A DNA stretch of 63,339 bases from Sphingomonas sp. (GTDB lineage: Bacteria; Pseudomonadota; Alphaproteobacteria; Sphingomonadales; Sphingomonadaceae). Of this stretch, positions 1 to 8,014 are shown piece by piece; the stretch's first letter is position 1; each line of letters starts with the position of its first letter. The DNA lies in contig NZ_JANYGG010000062.1 in the NCBI RefSeq assembly GCF_025362505.1, forward strand, positions 1 through 63,339, in the 5' to 3' direction. Below the pieces are notes generated by a model, which worked only from the letters and a program-made list of their open reading frames with translations, was not told where the DNA came from and did not search any database. The position numbers were made by a program, and so were the translations under genes.

Positions 1-6
1 GGGGCG

Positions 7-762
7 ATGGCGGGTTCGACCGCGTCGGCCGATGCGGCCAGCGCGGCGCCGGCGGCGGTGTCGCAGTCGGTGGAGGCGCGCGTCGCCGCGGCGATCGCCG
101 ACCCAAAACGCATCGACACCGACCGCGAGCGTGACCTGCGCGACCATCCGCAGGAAGTGCTCACGCTGGCGGGATTCAAGCCAGGCGATGCCATCGCCGA
201 CATTTTCGGCGGCGGCGGCTACTACAGCGAACTGATCGCCGACATCGTCGGTCCGTCCGGATCGGTGCGGCTGATCAACAACCAGCCCTACGACGGATTC
301 TCCAAGAAGGGCCGCGAACCGCGCCTGGCCGGCAACCGGCTGCCGAACGTGCGCTACGAAGTGTTGCCGCCGTCGGCGATGAACCTGGGCAAGGGAACGC
401 TCGACGGTGCGCTGATCGTGATGTCCTACCACGACCTGTACGTGGTCGAGCCGAACGAAGGCTGGCCGGCGATCGACGCCGGGCAGTTCATCGACCAGAT
501 CGTGGCCGGCCTGAAGCCGGGCGGCGTGCTGCTGATCGTGGACCACGAGGCGCGACCGGGCAGCGGCAAGGCCGACACGCAGGCGCTGCACCGGATCGAG
601 GACAGCTTCGCGGCAGCCGACTTCAAGGCGCACGGGCTGAAGCTGGTCGGCTCGCTCGACCTGCTGCGCAATCCCGACGACGACCATTCCAAGAACGTGT
701 TCGACCCGGCGATCCGCGGCAAGACCGACCGCTTCGTCTATCGCTTCCGGAAACCGCGTTGA
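7..762 (+). CDS. Class I SAM-dependent methyltransferase, probably exported; 5' end likely outside window
   Basis: About 251 residues from the first visible ATG. A Rossmann-type SAM site is seen as DAIADIFGGGGYYSE near residues 60-75, and a Pro-rich GLKPGGVLLIVDHE strand lies near 165-180, so this is a class I methyltransferase. The first 25 residues are Ala/Ser-rich and look like the end of a signal peptide region. Related sphingomonad and Caulobacter proteins carry an N-terminal export signal, so the true start probably lies upstream of base 1. The substrate is not predictable. The stop codon overlaps the TTG start of the next gene and lies in an 18-base tandem repeat. Confidence 0.8.
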   Translation: MAGSTASADAASAAPAAVSQSVEARVAAAIADPKRIDTDRERDLRDHPQEVLTLAGFKPGDAIADIFGGGGYYSELIADIVGPSGSVRLINNQPYDGFSKKGREPRLAGNRLPNVRYEVLPPSAMNLGKGTLDGALIVMSYHDLYVVEPNEGWPAIDAGQFIDQIVAGLKPGGVLLIVDHEARPGSGKADTQALHRIEDSFAAADFKAHGLKLVGSLDLLRNPDDDHSKNVFDPAIRGKTDRFVYRFRKPR

Positions 763-812
763 GGATCGGACCCCTGTTGAGGATCGGACCCCCGTTAAAA
801 ATCGGACCAACC
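759..812 (+). repeat. Three imperfect 18-base tandem repeats across a gene junction
   Basis: Units at 759-776, 777-794 and 795-812 share the core ttgaggatcggacccc; the third has diverged. Each unit encodes (L/M)-R/K-I-G-P-x at the start of the symporter, and the first two each begin with a TTG codon in frame. The first unit also contains the stop codon of the methyltransferase gene. Confidence 0.8.
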
Positions 813-2051
813 TGGCGCGTGCTCGGCGCGCTGCTCGCCGGGCTGCTGATCGGCGCGGTGGCGGCGGGGCAGGGCGACGCGTGGCGCGAACCGGCGGTCC
901 GGTTCGCCTCGACCATCGGCGGCCTTTGGCTCGACGCGCTCAAGATGACCGTCATCCCGCTAATCGTCGGACTGCTGGTGACGGGCATCGTCAGCGGCAG
1001 CGACGCGGCCCGACAGGGCGGGGTCGCGGGACGGTCGATGTTGTGGTTCGTTTCGATCCTGACCGGCTCGGCGCTGTTCGGTGCGCTGGTCATGCCGGCG
1101 CTGCTCGGGCTATTCCCGTTGCCCGAGGCTGCGGCGGCTGCGCTGCGCGCCGGGCTGGCCGAGGTCGACACCAATGCCACCGCCGCCGCGGTTCCGGGGT
1201 TCGCCGACTTCGTCCGCTCGATCATCCCGGCCAACATCGTCAAGGCGGCTGCGGAGGGATCCATCCTTCAGCTGGTCGTGTTCACCGCGCTGTTCGCCTT
1301 CGCCATCACCCGCCTGCCCGACGAAAAACGACGCCCGCTGGCAAGCTTCTTTGAAGCGCTGGCCGGGGCGATGCTGGTGCTCATCAGCTGGGTGCTGTGG
1401 CTGGCGCCCGTCGGGGTGTTCGCGTTGGCCTTCGCGGTCGGCGCGGGGGCGGGCGGCGCGGCATTCGGGGCGGTACTTCATTATGTGCTGCTCGTCTCGA
1501 GCCTCGGCGTCGCGATCCTGCTCGCCGCCTATGGCGTAGCAATCGTTGCCGCTAAGTGGTCGCCCGGAGATTTCGCGCGAGCCATGATTGCGCCGCAGGC
1601 GGTCGCCATCTCGACCCAGTCGAGCCTCGCCTCGTTGCCGGCGATGCTCGGCGCGGCGAAAGAGCTGGGGGTCGAGGAGAAGAGCGCCGATATCACGCTG
1701 CCGCTCGCCGTCGCGCTGTTCCGTGCCACTGGCCCGGCGATGAACATCGGGGTGGCGATCTATGTCGCGCACTGGCTTGGCATCGGCCTCACCCCGCTGG
1801 CGCTGGCGGCAGGCGTCGCGGTGGCGGCGACGACGACCTTCGGGACGGTCAGCCTGCCTGGCCAGTTGAGCTTCGTTACCTCGGTCGCGCCGATCGCGCT
1901 GGCGATGGGCGTACCGATCGCGCCCCTGGCGATCCTCATCGCGGTCGAGACGATCCCCGACATCTTTCGCACGCTAGGCAATGTGACGATGGATGTGGCC
2001 GTGACGGGAGCGGTCGCGCGGCGGCGTAACACCGTCTTCGAGGGCAGTTAG
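759..2051 (+). CDS. Dicarboxylate/amino acid:cation symporter (DAACS family)
   Basis: About 430 residues, the usual length of GltP/DctA-type sodium- or proton-coupled carriers of the inner membrane. Several hydrophobic segments are visible. The family hairpin region appears as a Ser-rich ISTQSSLASLPAM loop near residues 280-295, followed by GPAMNIGVAIYVA, the equivalent of the conserved substrate/sodium motif (usually NMDGT-like, diverged here). The start is uncertain: TTG codons at 759 and 777 are both in frame within tandem repeats, and no good ribosome site precedes either. It is coupled to the upstream methyltransferase by a 4-base overlap. Substrate (C4-dicarboxylate or glutamate/aspartate) cannot be decided. 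Confidence 0.85.
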   Translation: MRIGPLLRIGPPLKIGPTWRVLGALLAGLLIGAVAAGQGDAWREPAVRFASTIGGLWLDALKMTVIPLIVGLLVTGIVSGSDAARQGGVAGRSMLWFVSILTGSALFGALVMPALLGLFPLPEAAAAALRAGLAEVDTNATAAAVPGFADFVRSIIPANIVKAAAEGSILQLVVFTALFAFAITRLPDEKRRPLASFFEALAGAMLVLISWVLWLAPVGVFALAFAVGAGAGGAAFGAVLHYVLLVSSLGVAILLAAYGVAIVAAKWSPGDFARAMIAPQAVAISTQSSLASLPAMLGAAKELGVEEKSADITLPLAVALFRATGPAMNIGVAIYVAHWLGIGLTPLALAAGVAVAATTTFGTVSLPGQLSFVTSVAPIALAMGVPIAPLAILIAVETIPDIFRTLGNVTMDVAVTGAVARRRNTVFEGS

Positions 2052-2125
2052 GCATCCCGCCGACCCGCCCGAAGGGGTCGTTGCGATGATGATGTTCGCT
2101 CTCGCCGCCGCTTCGATCCTGGCGC

Positions 2126-2878
2126 TCAGCGGCCGGCCATTTCCCGGACAGCGTCGGAGTAGAGCCGACCAACCGGCTGTTCGCTATTGTCGGACAGGCG
2201 CGCGATCCAGCGGCCCGATGGATTGCGCGAAAAGCCGGCGATGAAGGAGCGACGGACGATCGCCGAACGGTGCAGTCGGATGAAGGTCGCGGGGTCGAGC
2301 CCGTCCTCGAGCGCGTTCATCGAATGGTGGATCAGCCAGCTGCGCGCGCCGACGTGGAGCCGCATATAGTCGCGTTCGGCCGACACACGGTCGATGTCGC
2401 GGGTCGCGATGCGAACCAGTCCCGACAGGTCTGACGCCCAGAATTCCTCGAGATAGCGCGACGCGAGACTGCCCGGCTGCTGCTCGCCGCGGGTGCGCAG
2501 ATAGGCGCGGGCGCGGTCGAGCGCACGGTCGAGGCGCGCCGGCTCGACCGGCTTCATGACGTAATCGACCGCCGCGACTTCGAATGCCGCGACCGCGAAC
2601 TGGTCGAACGCGGTAATGAACACCACCGCCGGCGACGGACGCCGCGCGGCCAAAGCGCGTGCGACCTCGATCCCGTCGAGACCCGGCATGGCGATGTCGA
2701 GCAGCAACAGATCGGGGCCAAGCGCCTCGGCCATTCGCACCGCGCTATCGCCGTCACTGGCAGTGCCGACGAGATCGACACCCTCGCACCGCGCAAGCAG
2801 CAACTGCAGCCGCCCGGCGGCGAGCGGCTCGTCGTCGGCGATCAGAACCTTCAATGGCGGCTTGTCAGCCGTTCGCAA
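2126..2878 (-). CDS. LytTR-family response regulator
   Basis: About 250 residues. An N-terminal receiver domain (about 8-125) shows IADDEP, the phospho-acceptor Asp61 in LLLLDIAMPG, and the conserved Lys in VMKPVEP. A C-terminal LytTR DNA-binding domain follows (about 140-250) with RIATRDIDRVSAERDYM and FIRLHRSAIVRR. It overlaps the 3' end of the LytS-type kinase gene by 14 bases, so the two are translationally coupled and form a cognate pair. LytTR regulators bind direct repeats upstream of target genes; no target is evident from the sequence. Confidence 0.92.
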   Translation of the reverse strand: MRTADKPPLKVLIADDEPLAAGRLQLLLARCEGVDLVGTASDGDSAVRMAEALGPDLLLLDIAMPGLDGIEVARALAARRPSPAVVFITAFDQFAVAAFEVAAVDYVMKPVEPARLDRALDRARAYLRTRGEQQPGSLASRYLEEFWASDLSGLVRIATRDIDRVSAERDYMRLHVGARSWLIHHSMNALEDGLDPATFIRLHRSAIVRRSFIAGFSRNPSGRWIARLSDNSEQPVGRLYSDAVREMAGR

Positions 2879-4139
2879 GGCCGGGCTCGAAGGGCATGGT
2901 CATGCGCACTTCATAGCCACCTTCGTCGAGCGCGCCAAACGTGCAGGTCGACGCATCACCGAACCGCGCCTTGAGCCGTGCACAGACATTGACGAGACCG
3001 GTCCCGGTGCCGTCGATGGGTGCTTCTTTCGCGGCACTGCTCGCGGTGCCTTCGCTGCGATTAGTGACGGTGAGGAGCAGCGAGGTCGTCGACAATCGGC
3101 GCGCGGCGATGGTCAGCACGACCCTCTCACGCGTCGCCGAAACGCCATATTTGATCGCATTTTCGACGATCGGCTGAAGCAGCAGCGCGGGCAGCAGCGC
3201 GGTCTCGAGCCCTGGATCGACATCGACCTCGACCCGCAATCGAGCGGGGAAACGGACCATCTCGATGTCGAGATAATGCTGCTGGAGCGCGATCTCGTCG
3301 GCGAGGGTGACGTCGGCGGTCGGGTCGAGCGTCAGCGAGGAGCGGAAGAAAGCCGACAGCTTGAGGATCATCGCCTCGGCTTCGACCGTGCGGTCGGCAA
3401 GCACCAGCGACGATAGCGAATTGAGTGTGTTGAACAGGAAGTGCGGGTTGACCTGATATCTGAGCGCGCGGACCTGCGCGGCGCGAGCGGTACTCTCCGC
3501 CTCGGCGATGCGCTGGCGGGCGCCGGCGGCGTCGCGCTGCGCCTGAGCGGCGAGATAGAAGCTGCTCCACGCGGCGAAGAAGAACAGCCACACTACGGCG
3601 GCGTCGGCGGCGACGCGGAAAACGTCGTGGCCATCCAGTTCGCTGATTTTCGGCAGGGTCAGGATGAGCGGTTCGAACGCATGACGTTCGATGCGAACCT
3701 GTAGGCCCTTCTGAATGACGACGAAGCCTTCGCGCGCCTGGAAGCGCATTCCGTCCTGAGGCTCATGCTGCCAGCGGTCGGACAGCAGCAATAGGCCGGA
3801 CTCGGCCGAGGCTGCGATGACCGACGCGACGACGGCGACCAGAGCGCGGCGACGGGTTGTGCCATCGCGCGCAACTATCGCGATCGCGGCATAGACCAGG
3901 AATGTGAGCAGGATCCCGCCGGCGATCGTCACCGCGCGATTCTGAATGGTGGTCAGCGCGTCGCCACTGAGCAGGGCGCGAGCGACAACGGTCGCTCCAT
4001 AAAAGAGCCAGAAGCCGAAGATGGACTTGGCCGCCATCTGCCAGTCGTCAAACAAATGTCGTGGCCCGGCGAAAAGGCGAGTGGGTTCGTCGAGCGTGTC
4101 GTCGCTCACGCGGCCGCCGGTCGAGGTAATCGCGTCCAT
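2865..4139 (-). CDS. Sensor histidine kinase, LytS/YehU type (His_kinase, HATPase_c)
   Basis: 424 residues from the ATG at 4139; the open frame continues upstream, but that part is Cys/Ser-rich and does not look coding. About four hydrophobic segments (near 40-57, 70-90, 100-120 and 175-198) form the membrane sensor. A short coiled region leads to the family phospho-acceptor motif QVNPHFLFNTLN with His233. The C-terminal ATPase shows LQPIVENAIKYG (N box) and GTGLVNVCARL. The kinase is paired with the downstream LytTR regulator, which it overlaps by 14 bases. The stimulus is unknown; a segment of about 55 residues between membrane spans 3 and 4 could be periplasmic. Confidence 0.9.
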   Translation of the reverse strand: MDAITSTGGRVSDDTLDEPTRLFAGPRHLFDDWQMAAKSIFGFWLFYGATVVARALLSGDALTTIQNRAVTIAGGILLTFLVYAAIAIVARDGTTRRRALVAVVASVIAASAESGLLLLSDRWQHEPQDGMRFQAREGFVVIQKGLQVRIERHAFEPLILTLPKISELDGHDVFRVAADAAVVWLFFFAAWSSFYLAAQAQRDAAGARQRIAEAESTARAAQVRALRYQVNPHFLFNTLNSLSSLVLADRTVEAEAMILKLSAFFRSSLTLDPTADVTLADEIALQQHYLDIEMVRFPARLRVEVDVDPGLETALLPALLLQPIVENAIKYGVSATRERVVLTIAARRLSTTSLLLTVTNRSEGTASSAAKEAPIDGTGTGLVNVCARLKARFGDASTCTFGALDEGGYEVRMTMPFEPGLANG

Positions 4140-4239
4140 GTTGCCGGGTCTGGCGCGAACCGGCCCGCCTGTCGAGCCGGTCACCCGCCTTCCGCCGATG
4201 CCGACCCGCCGCTGATCGAAATTTCGGTGATGCGGCGAC

Positions 4240-4265
4240 GGAACGGCAATCGGGCTCGGCTCGTT
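4240..4265 (+). promoter_or_regulatory. EcfG-type (general stress sigma) promoter
   Basis: GGAAC at 4240-4244 and CGTT at 4262-4265 with a 17-base spacer match the alphaproteobacterial EcfG consensus GGAAC-N16/17-CGTT. It lies 28 bases before the ATG of the small gene at 4294, in the right direction. The assignment is by consensus only. Confidence 0.6.
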
Positions 4266-4293
4266 CACACCCGAGACAAAGGAGATGTTCCGC

Positions 4294-4527
4294 ATGACCG
4301 ATACCAGCATCAACGACCAGGTGCCCGTCGAGCCCGACGCTCCGCCCGCTCCGACGCAGCAGCGCGACCCTGAACGGGAGCTCGAACTGAAGCTGAAAAA
4401 ACATCCCGAGGACAAGCAGGCACAAATTGACGTCGGATCGGACCAATCCATGGACGCCTCGGATCCACTCTCGGCGACTCAACCCGGCGGCAACGACCCG
4501 GTCCCCTCGTCGCAATTCCCGGAATAA
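4294..4527 (+). CDS. Small acidic hydrophilic protein, likely stress-induced
   Basis: 77 residues, no recognised domain. The start at 4294 is chosen over the ATG at 4285 because AAAGGAG at 4278-4284 sits nine bases upstream, while 4285 directly abuts it. The protein is charged, Pro/Asp/Gln-rich and without membrane segments, and probably disordered; a lysine/glutamate helix ERELELKLKKHPEDK lies near residues 29-43. The EcfG-like promoter just upstream suggests expression under general stress. Function unknown. It is transcribed divergently from the histidine kinase gene. Confidence 0.65.
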   Translation: MTDTSINDQVPVEPDAPPAPTQQRDPERELELKLKKHPEDKQAQIDVGSDQSMDASDPLSATQPGGNDPVPSSQFPE

Positions 4528-4716
4528 AGCGATTTCCGAGACTTAGCCCACGTGGCGGAAAAAGCACATAGTCGAATCAATGACTCCATATTGAAATAAT
4601 CAAGTTGCCGCCGCGCGTCCCCTCTGATTCAAGATGAATGAGGGGTGGGCTCGTGGTTAATCATTTCGCAAGTGAGATAGCCGCATGATCCCGTCCAGGA
4701 ACAAGGAGCCGGGGAC

Positions 4717-5268
4717 ATGACGACCAGGACCAGCCAGCCGAGTGGGGGCGCGCTGCTGCTGTCGGAAATGAAGGAATTCGCGAGTTTTCCAAAGTCGACG
4801 CAGCGCTATATTCGCCGTTCACTCGACGTTGCCTATGGCCGGTCGAACCCGATCCAGACCTGGTCGCGCGACGAAGGCGAAACCGCATCGATCCGGGCCC
4901 AGGCGCGCTTTTACAAGCAGCTCGATCATCTTCGCGCCAACGTGCCCGACGACAGCGGGCTCGACATGATCGAACCATTCCTCGGCATGCTCGTCACACT
5001 CGTCGCGTTCGACCTTGGCCAGGACCGGCTGCCGACCTTCGCCGCCTACCGCTTCCTTTACGAGCGGCTGCTCGGCGCGGGATCTCGGCCGTGGCTGCCC
5101 GCGGCGTTCTGCGCGGCATCGGCGCTGCCACACCTCCATCCCGATCGGCGCCGGCTGCTCCTCCAGTCGATCAGCGAAAGCGCGGCGACCGCGCCGGGCT
5201 GGTCGAACCGCGAGCCGATATTCTGGCCCGAATGGGTTGAGAAGGTCGACGTCGCCGCCGCGGCGTGA
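4717..5268 (+). CDS. Hypothetical protein, 183 residues
   Basis: Preceded by a good ribosome site (aaggag, about 8 bases before the ATG). The protein is mixed alpha-helical, with no signal peptide and no clear membrane span; hydrophobic FLGMLVTLVAFDLG near residues 89-102 may be a buried helix. I recognise no domain. Codon use and composition resemble the neighbours. It lies alone between a small stress gene and aroG, after a comparatively AT-rich 189-base gap in which I could not identify a firm promoter. Confidence 0.65.
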   Translation: MTTRTSQPSGGALLLSEMKEFASFPKSTQRYIRRSLDVAYGRSNPIQTWSRDEGETASIRAQARFYKQLDHLRANVPDDSGLDMIEPFLGMLVTLVAFDLGQDRLPTFAAYRFLYERLLGAGSRPWLPAAFCAASALPHLHPDRRRLLLQSISESAATAPGWSNREPIFWPEWVEKVDVAAAA

Positions 5269-5366
5269 CCACTGGGACTGCACCATAAACAGACACGACA
5301 TCTTCGATCGAGGCTGCTAGCGGCGACGGGATCCCGTTTTCGGGACTGCCACAGCCGAGAATCAAC

Positions 5367-6425
5367 ATGTCGCTGAAGATTGATGACGTCCGCATTGCCG
5401 ATATCAAGGAGCTTGCGCCGCCGTCGCATCTGCTGCGCGAATTCGGCGTCGGCCAGCGGGCCGGGGCGACGGTGTTCGGTGCCCGCGATGTGATCCGCGC
5501 GATCCTCGACGGACGCGACGACCGGCTGCTGCTGGTGGTCGGACCGTGCTCGATCCACGATCCGGCGGCGGCGCTCGAATATGCCGCGCGGCTGGCGGCC
5601 GAGCGCGAGCGACTGTCGGGCTCGCTCGAGATCGTCATGCGCGTCTATTTCGAAAAGCCGCGGACGACGGTCGGCTGGAAGGGACTGATCAATGACCCCG
5701 ATCTCGACGGCACGTTCGATATCAACAAGGGCTTGCGCACGGCGCGCGAGCTATTGCTCGGGATCAACGAGATGGGGCTGCCCGCGGGCACCGAGTTCCT
5801 CGACATGATCACCCCGCAATACGTCGCCGACCTGGTGTCATGGGGCGCGATCGGGGCGCGGACCACCGAATCGCAGGTCCATCGCGAGCTGGCCTCGGGG
5901 CTGTCCTGTCCGGTCGGATTCAAGAATGGCACGGACGGCAACCTGCGTATCGCGCTCGACGCGGTCCAGGCGGCGTCCCAGCCGCATCACTTCCTTTCCG
6001 TCACCAAGGGCGGCCACTCGGCGATCGTCTCGACCAGTGGCAACCCCGATTGCCACGTCATCCTGCGCGGCGGCAAGGCGCCCAATTACGACACACCGAG
6101 CATCGCCGCGGCCTGCGCCGAATCGGTCAAGGCCGGGGTCGAGTGCCGGCTGATGGTCGACGCCAGCCATGGCAACAGCAACAAGGACCCGGCCAATCAG
6201 CGGCTCGTCGTCGAAGACATCGCTGGACAGATCGCCGGCGGCGAACAGCGCATCTTCGGGCTGATGATCGAAAGCCACCTCGTCGCGGGCAAGCAGGCGC
6301 TCGTGGCGGGTCAGCCGCTGACCTATGGCCAGAGCATCACCGACGGTTGCATCGGTTGGGACGACAGCGTCGCGCTGATGGACCGGCTGGCGCAGGCGGT
6401 CGAAACCCGCCGCGCACGAAATTAG
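5367..6425 (+). CDS. aroG: 3-deoxy-7-phosphoheptulonate synthase, class I-alpha (AroG/F/H type)
   Basis: Catalyses condensation of phosphoenolpyruvate with erythrose 4-phosphate, the first step of the shikimate pathway, in the cytoplasm. 352 residues, the normal length of the I-alpha class. Visible motifs: VGPCSIHDP (metal Cys), MRVYFEKPRTTVGWKG, GLPAGTEFLD, GARTTESQVHRELASG, VGFKNGTDG and DASHGNSNKD. A second, unrelated-subclass DAHP synthase (I-beta) heads the trp operon in this window, so the cell has at least two isoenzymes. Feedback specificity (Phe, Tyr or Trp) cannot be read by eye. Its 3' end is separated from the convergent ferredoxin gene by three bases. Confidence 0.93.
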   Translation: MSLKIDDVRIADIKELAPPSHLLREFGVGQRAGATVFGARDVIRAILDGRDDRLLLVVGPCSIHDPAAALEYAARLAAERERLSGSLEIVMRVYFEKPRTTVGWKGLINDPDLDGTFDINKGLRTARELLLGINEMGLPAGTEFLDMITPQYVADLVSWGAIGARTTESQVHRELASGLSCPVGFKNGTDGNLRIALDAVQAASQPHHFLSVTKGGHSAIVSTSGNPDCHVILRGGKAPNYDTPSIAAACAESVKAGVECRLMVDASHGNSNKDPANQRLVVEDIAGQIAGGEQRIFGLMIESHLVAGKQALVAGQPLTYGQSITDGCIGWDDSVALMDRLAQAVETRRARN

Positions 6426-6428
6426 CGG

Positions 6429-6746
6429 TTAATCCTCCGGCGCAATCGTCGCGCGGAGGCCTTCGAGCTCGGGGCTGATCGTGATCTGGCACGACAGGCG
6501 GCTGTTCGGCAGGCGAGCGTCGCTGCTGTCGAGCAGATCATTCTCATCTTCGCTGACCGCCGACAGCTTATCGAGATGCTCCTCGCCGACGTAGACGTGG
6601 CAAGTGGCGCAGCTCAGGCAGCCGCCGCACAGCGCGAGCAGTTCGTCGAACCCGGCGTCACGGATATTCTCCATGAGGCTGAGGCCGTCCTTGGCGGTAA
6701 CGTTGCGCTCGGCGCCCGAGCGGTCGGTGATCTTGATGCTAGTCAT
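6429..6746 (-). CDS. [2Fe-2S] ferredoxin, adrenodoxin/putidaredoxin type
   Basis: 105 residues from the ATG at 6746; an upstream ATG at 6764 is possible, but family members begin close to MxxIxxxDxxG. Cluster ligands Cys40, Cys46 and Cys49 (C-X5-C-X2-C) and Cys86 are present. This vertebrate-type ferredoxin class delivers single electrons to cytochrome P450s, ring-hydroxylating oxygenases or Fe-S assembly. No redox partner is adjacent, so its client is unknown. Confidence 0.9.
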   Translation of the reverse strand: MTSIKITDRSGAERNVTAKDGLSLMENIRDAGFDELLALCGGCLSCATCHVYVGEEHLDKLSAVSEDENDLLDSSDARLPNSRLSCQITISPELEGLRATIAPED

Positions 6747-6826
6747 CGGCGCGCCTTGCCTCAAGCGAGCGCGCGTCGCAACGGGGGAATGTTGCGCGGG
6801 CGCGGCGAGCTTCTAAAGAACTGGCC

Positions 6827-8014
6827 ATGCGCGGGGTGGGACAGACAGTGCGGATCGGTTTCCTGTTCAATCACGACCAGCTGCATCAGGTCGCGCACAT
6901 TCTGCCGATCGCCCTGCGTTTGGCCGAAATGGGGGCGGGGGCCGAGATTATTCTGGCGACGACGAGCGAACGCATTCGCACCGAGGTCGAATTGCTCGCC
7001 GGAGATGCCATTGGGCGCGGCGTGTCGGTGGTTTCGCTAGGGCTGCGAACCCGAATGGCGCGGCTGATCGAGCGGTTCGTCGGGCGCTGGTTACCGGTGC
7101 GAAAATGGTTTGTGCTCAGCGACAATCTCGACTTTTTCCGCTCGCTCGACGTGCTGGTGGTGGCGGAGAAAACCTCGCTCGCGCTGAAGCGGCGATTCGA
7201 GCTGACGAACCTCAAGATCGTCCACACCCGCCACGGCGCAGGCGACCGCGCGATCGGGTTCGACAAGGCCAGCGCGGGGTTCGACGCGGTGCTCATCTCG
7301 GGCCCCAAGATCGGCGAGCGGCTGGTGGCGGACGCCGGCGTGACGTCCGACCGGCTGCACTTGGTCGGCTATCCCAAGTTCGACCTCCACCGCGACACGC
7401 GCGCCGACCTTCCGATCGCGAAGGACGGCCGCCCGGTGGTGATCTACAACCCGCACCCGTCGCCGCATCTGTCGTCGTGGTACCGGTTCGGCCGGGCGAT
7501 CATGGACTGGTTTGTCGCACACCCGGAATATCAGCTGATCTTCGCCCCGCACGTGATGCTATTCGAACGCCCTGTGACCATTTCGATCGACCGCTTGCGA
7601 ATGGCACGGCCGGGCCGCATCGAGCCGCGCTGGCAACAAGCCGAGAACATCTTCATCGACACCGGCAGCCGCGCCTCGACGACGATGGCCTATACCAACG
7701 CCGCCGACATTTACCTGGGCGACGTGAGCAGCCAGGTTTATGAGTTCCTCCTCCGCGCGCGGCCATGCCTGTTCGTCGATGCGCACGGCAGCGACTGGCG
7801 CGGCAACCCGAATTTCACCCATTGGCGCACCGGCCCGGTGATCGACGATATCGCCAGCCTCGGTGAAGGACTCGTCCGCGCCCGGGGCGAGTTCGAGACT
7901 GTCTACCGGCCGGTTCAGGAGCAATTGTTCGCGCACAGCTTCGACCTGACCGACGAGCCGTCTGCCGTTCGCGCGGCCAGGGCGATCGCGCGTATTGCGG
8001 GGGTTCGCGCATGA
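6827..8014 (+). CDS. GT-B fold transferase resembling CDP-glycerol glycerophosphotransferases
   Basis: 395 residues. N-terminal Rossmann half: IGFLFNHDQLHQ, then a KIVHTRHGAGDRAIGF segment. C-terminal half: VVIYNPHPSPHLSSW, FAPHVMLF, IFIDTGSRASTTMAYTNAADIYLGDVSSQVYEFL. His-rich loops plus a Ser/Asp acceptor region are typical of the CDP-glycerol:glycerophosphotransferase family and related epimerase-like GT-B enzymes. It overlaps the flippase gene by four bases and sits at the head of a polysaccharide cluster, so a role in surface glycan or phosphodiester decoration is inferred; the sugar or alditol donor is not predictable. GTG at 6848 is an alternative start. Confidence 0.7.
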   Translation: MRGVGQTVRIGFLFNHDQLHQVAHILPIALRLAEMGAGAEIILATTSERIRTEVELLAGDAIGRGVSVVSLGLRTRMARLIERFVGRWLPVRKWFVLSDNLDFFRSLDVLVVAEKTSLALKRRFELTNLKIVHTRHGAGDRAIGFDKASAGFDAVLISGPKIGERLVADAGVTSDRLHLVGYPKFDLHRDTRADLPIAKDGRPVVIYNPHPSPHLSSWYRFGRAIMDWFVAHPEYQLIFAPHVMLFERPVTISIDRLRMARPGRIEPRWQQAENIFIDTGSRASTTMAYTNAADIYLGDVSSQVYEFLLRARPCLFVDAHGSDWRGNPNFTHWRTGPVIDDIASLGEGLVRARGEFETVYRPVQEQLFAHSFDLTDEPSAVRAARAIARIAGVRA

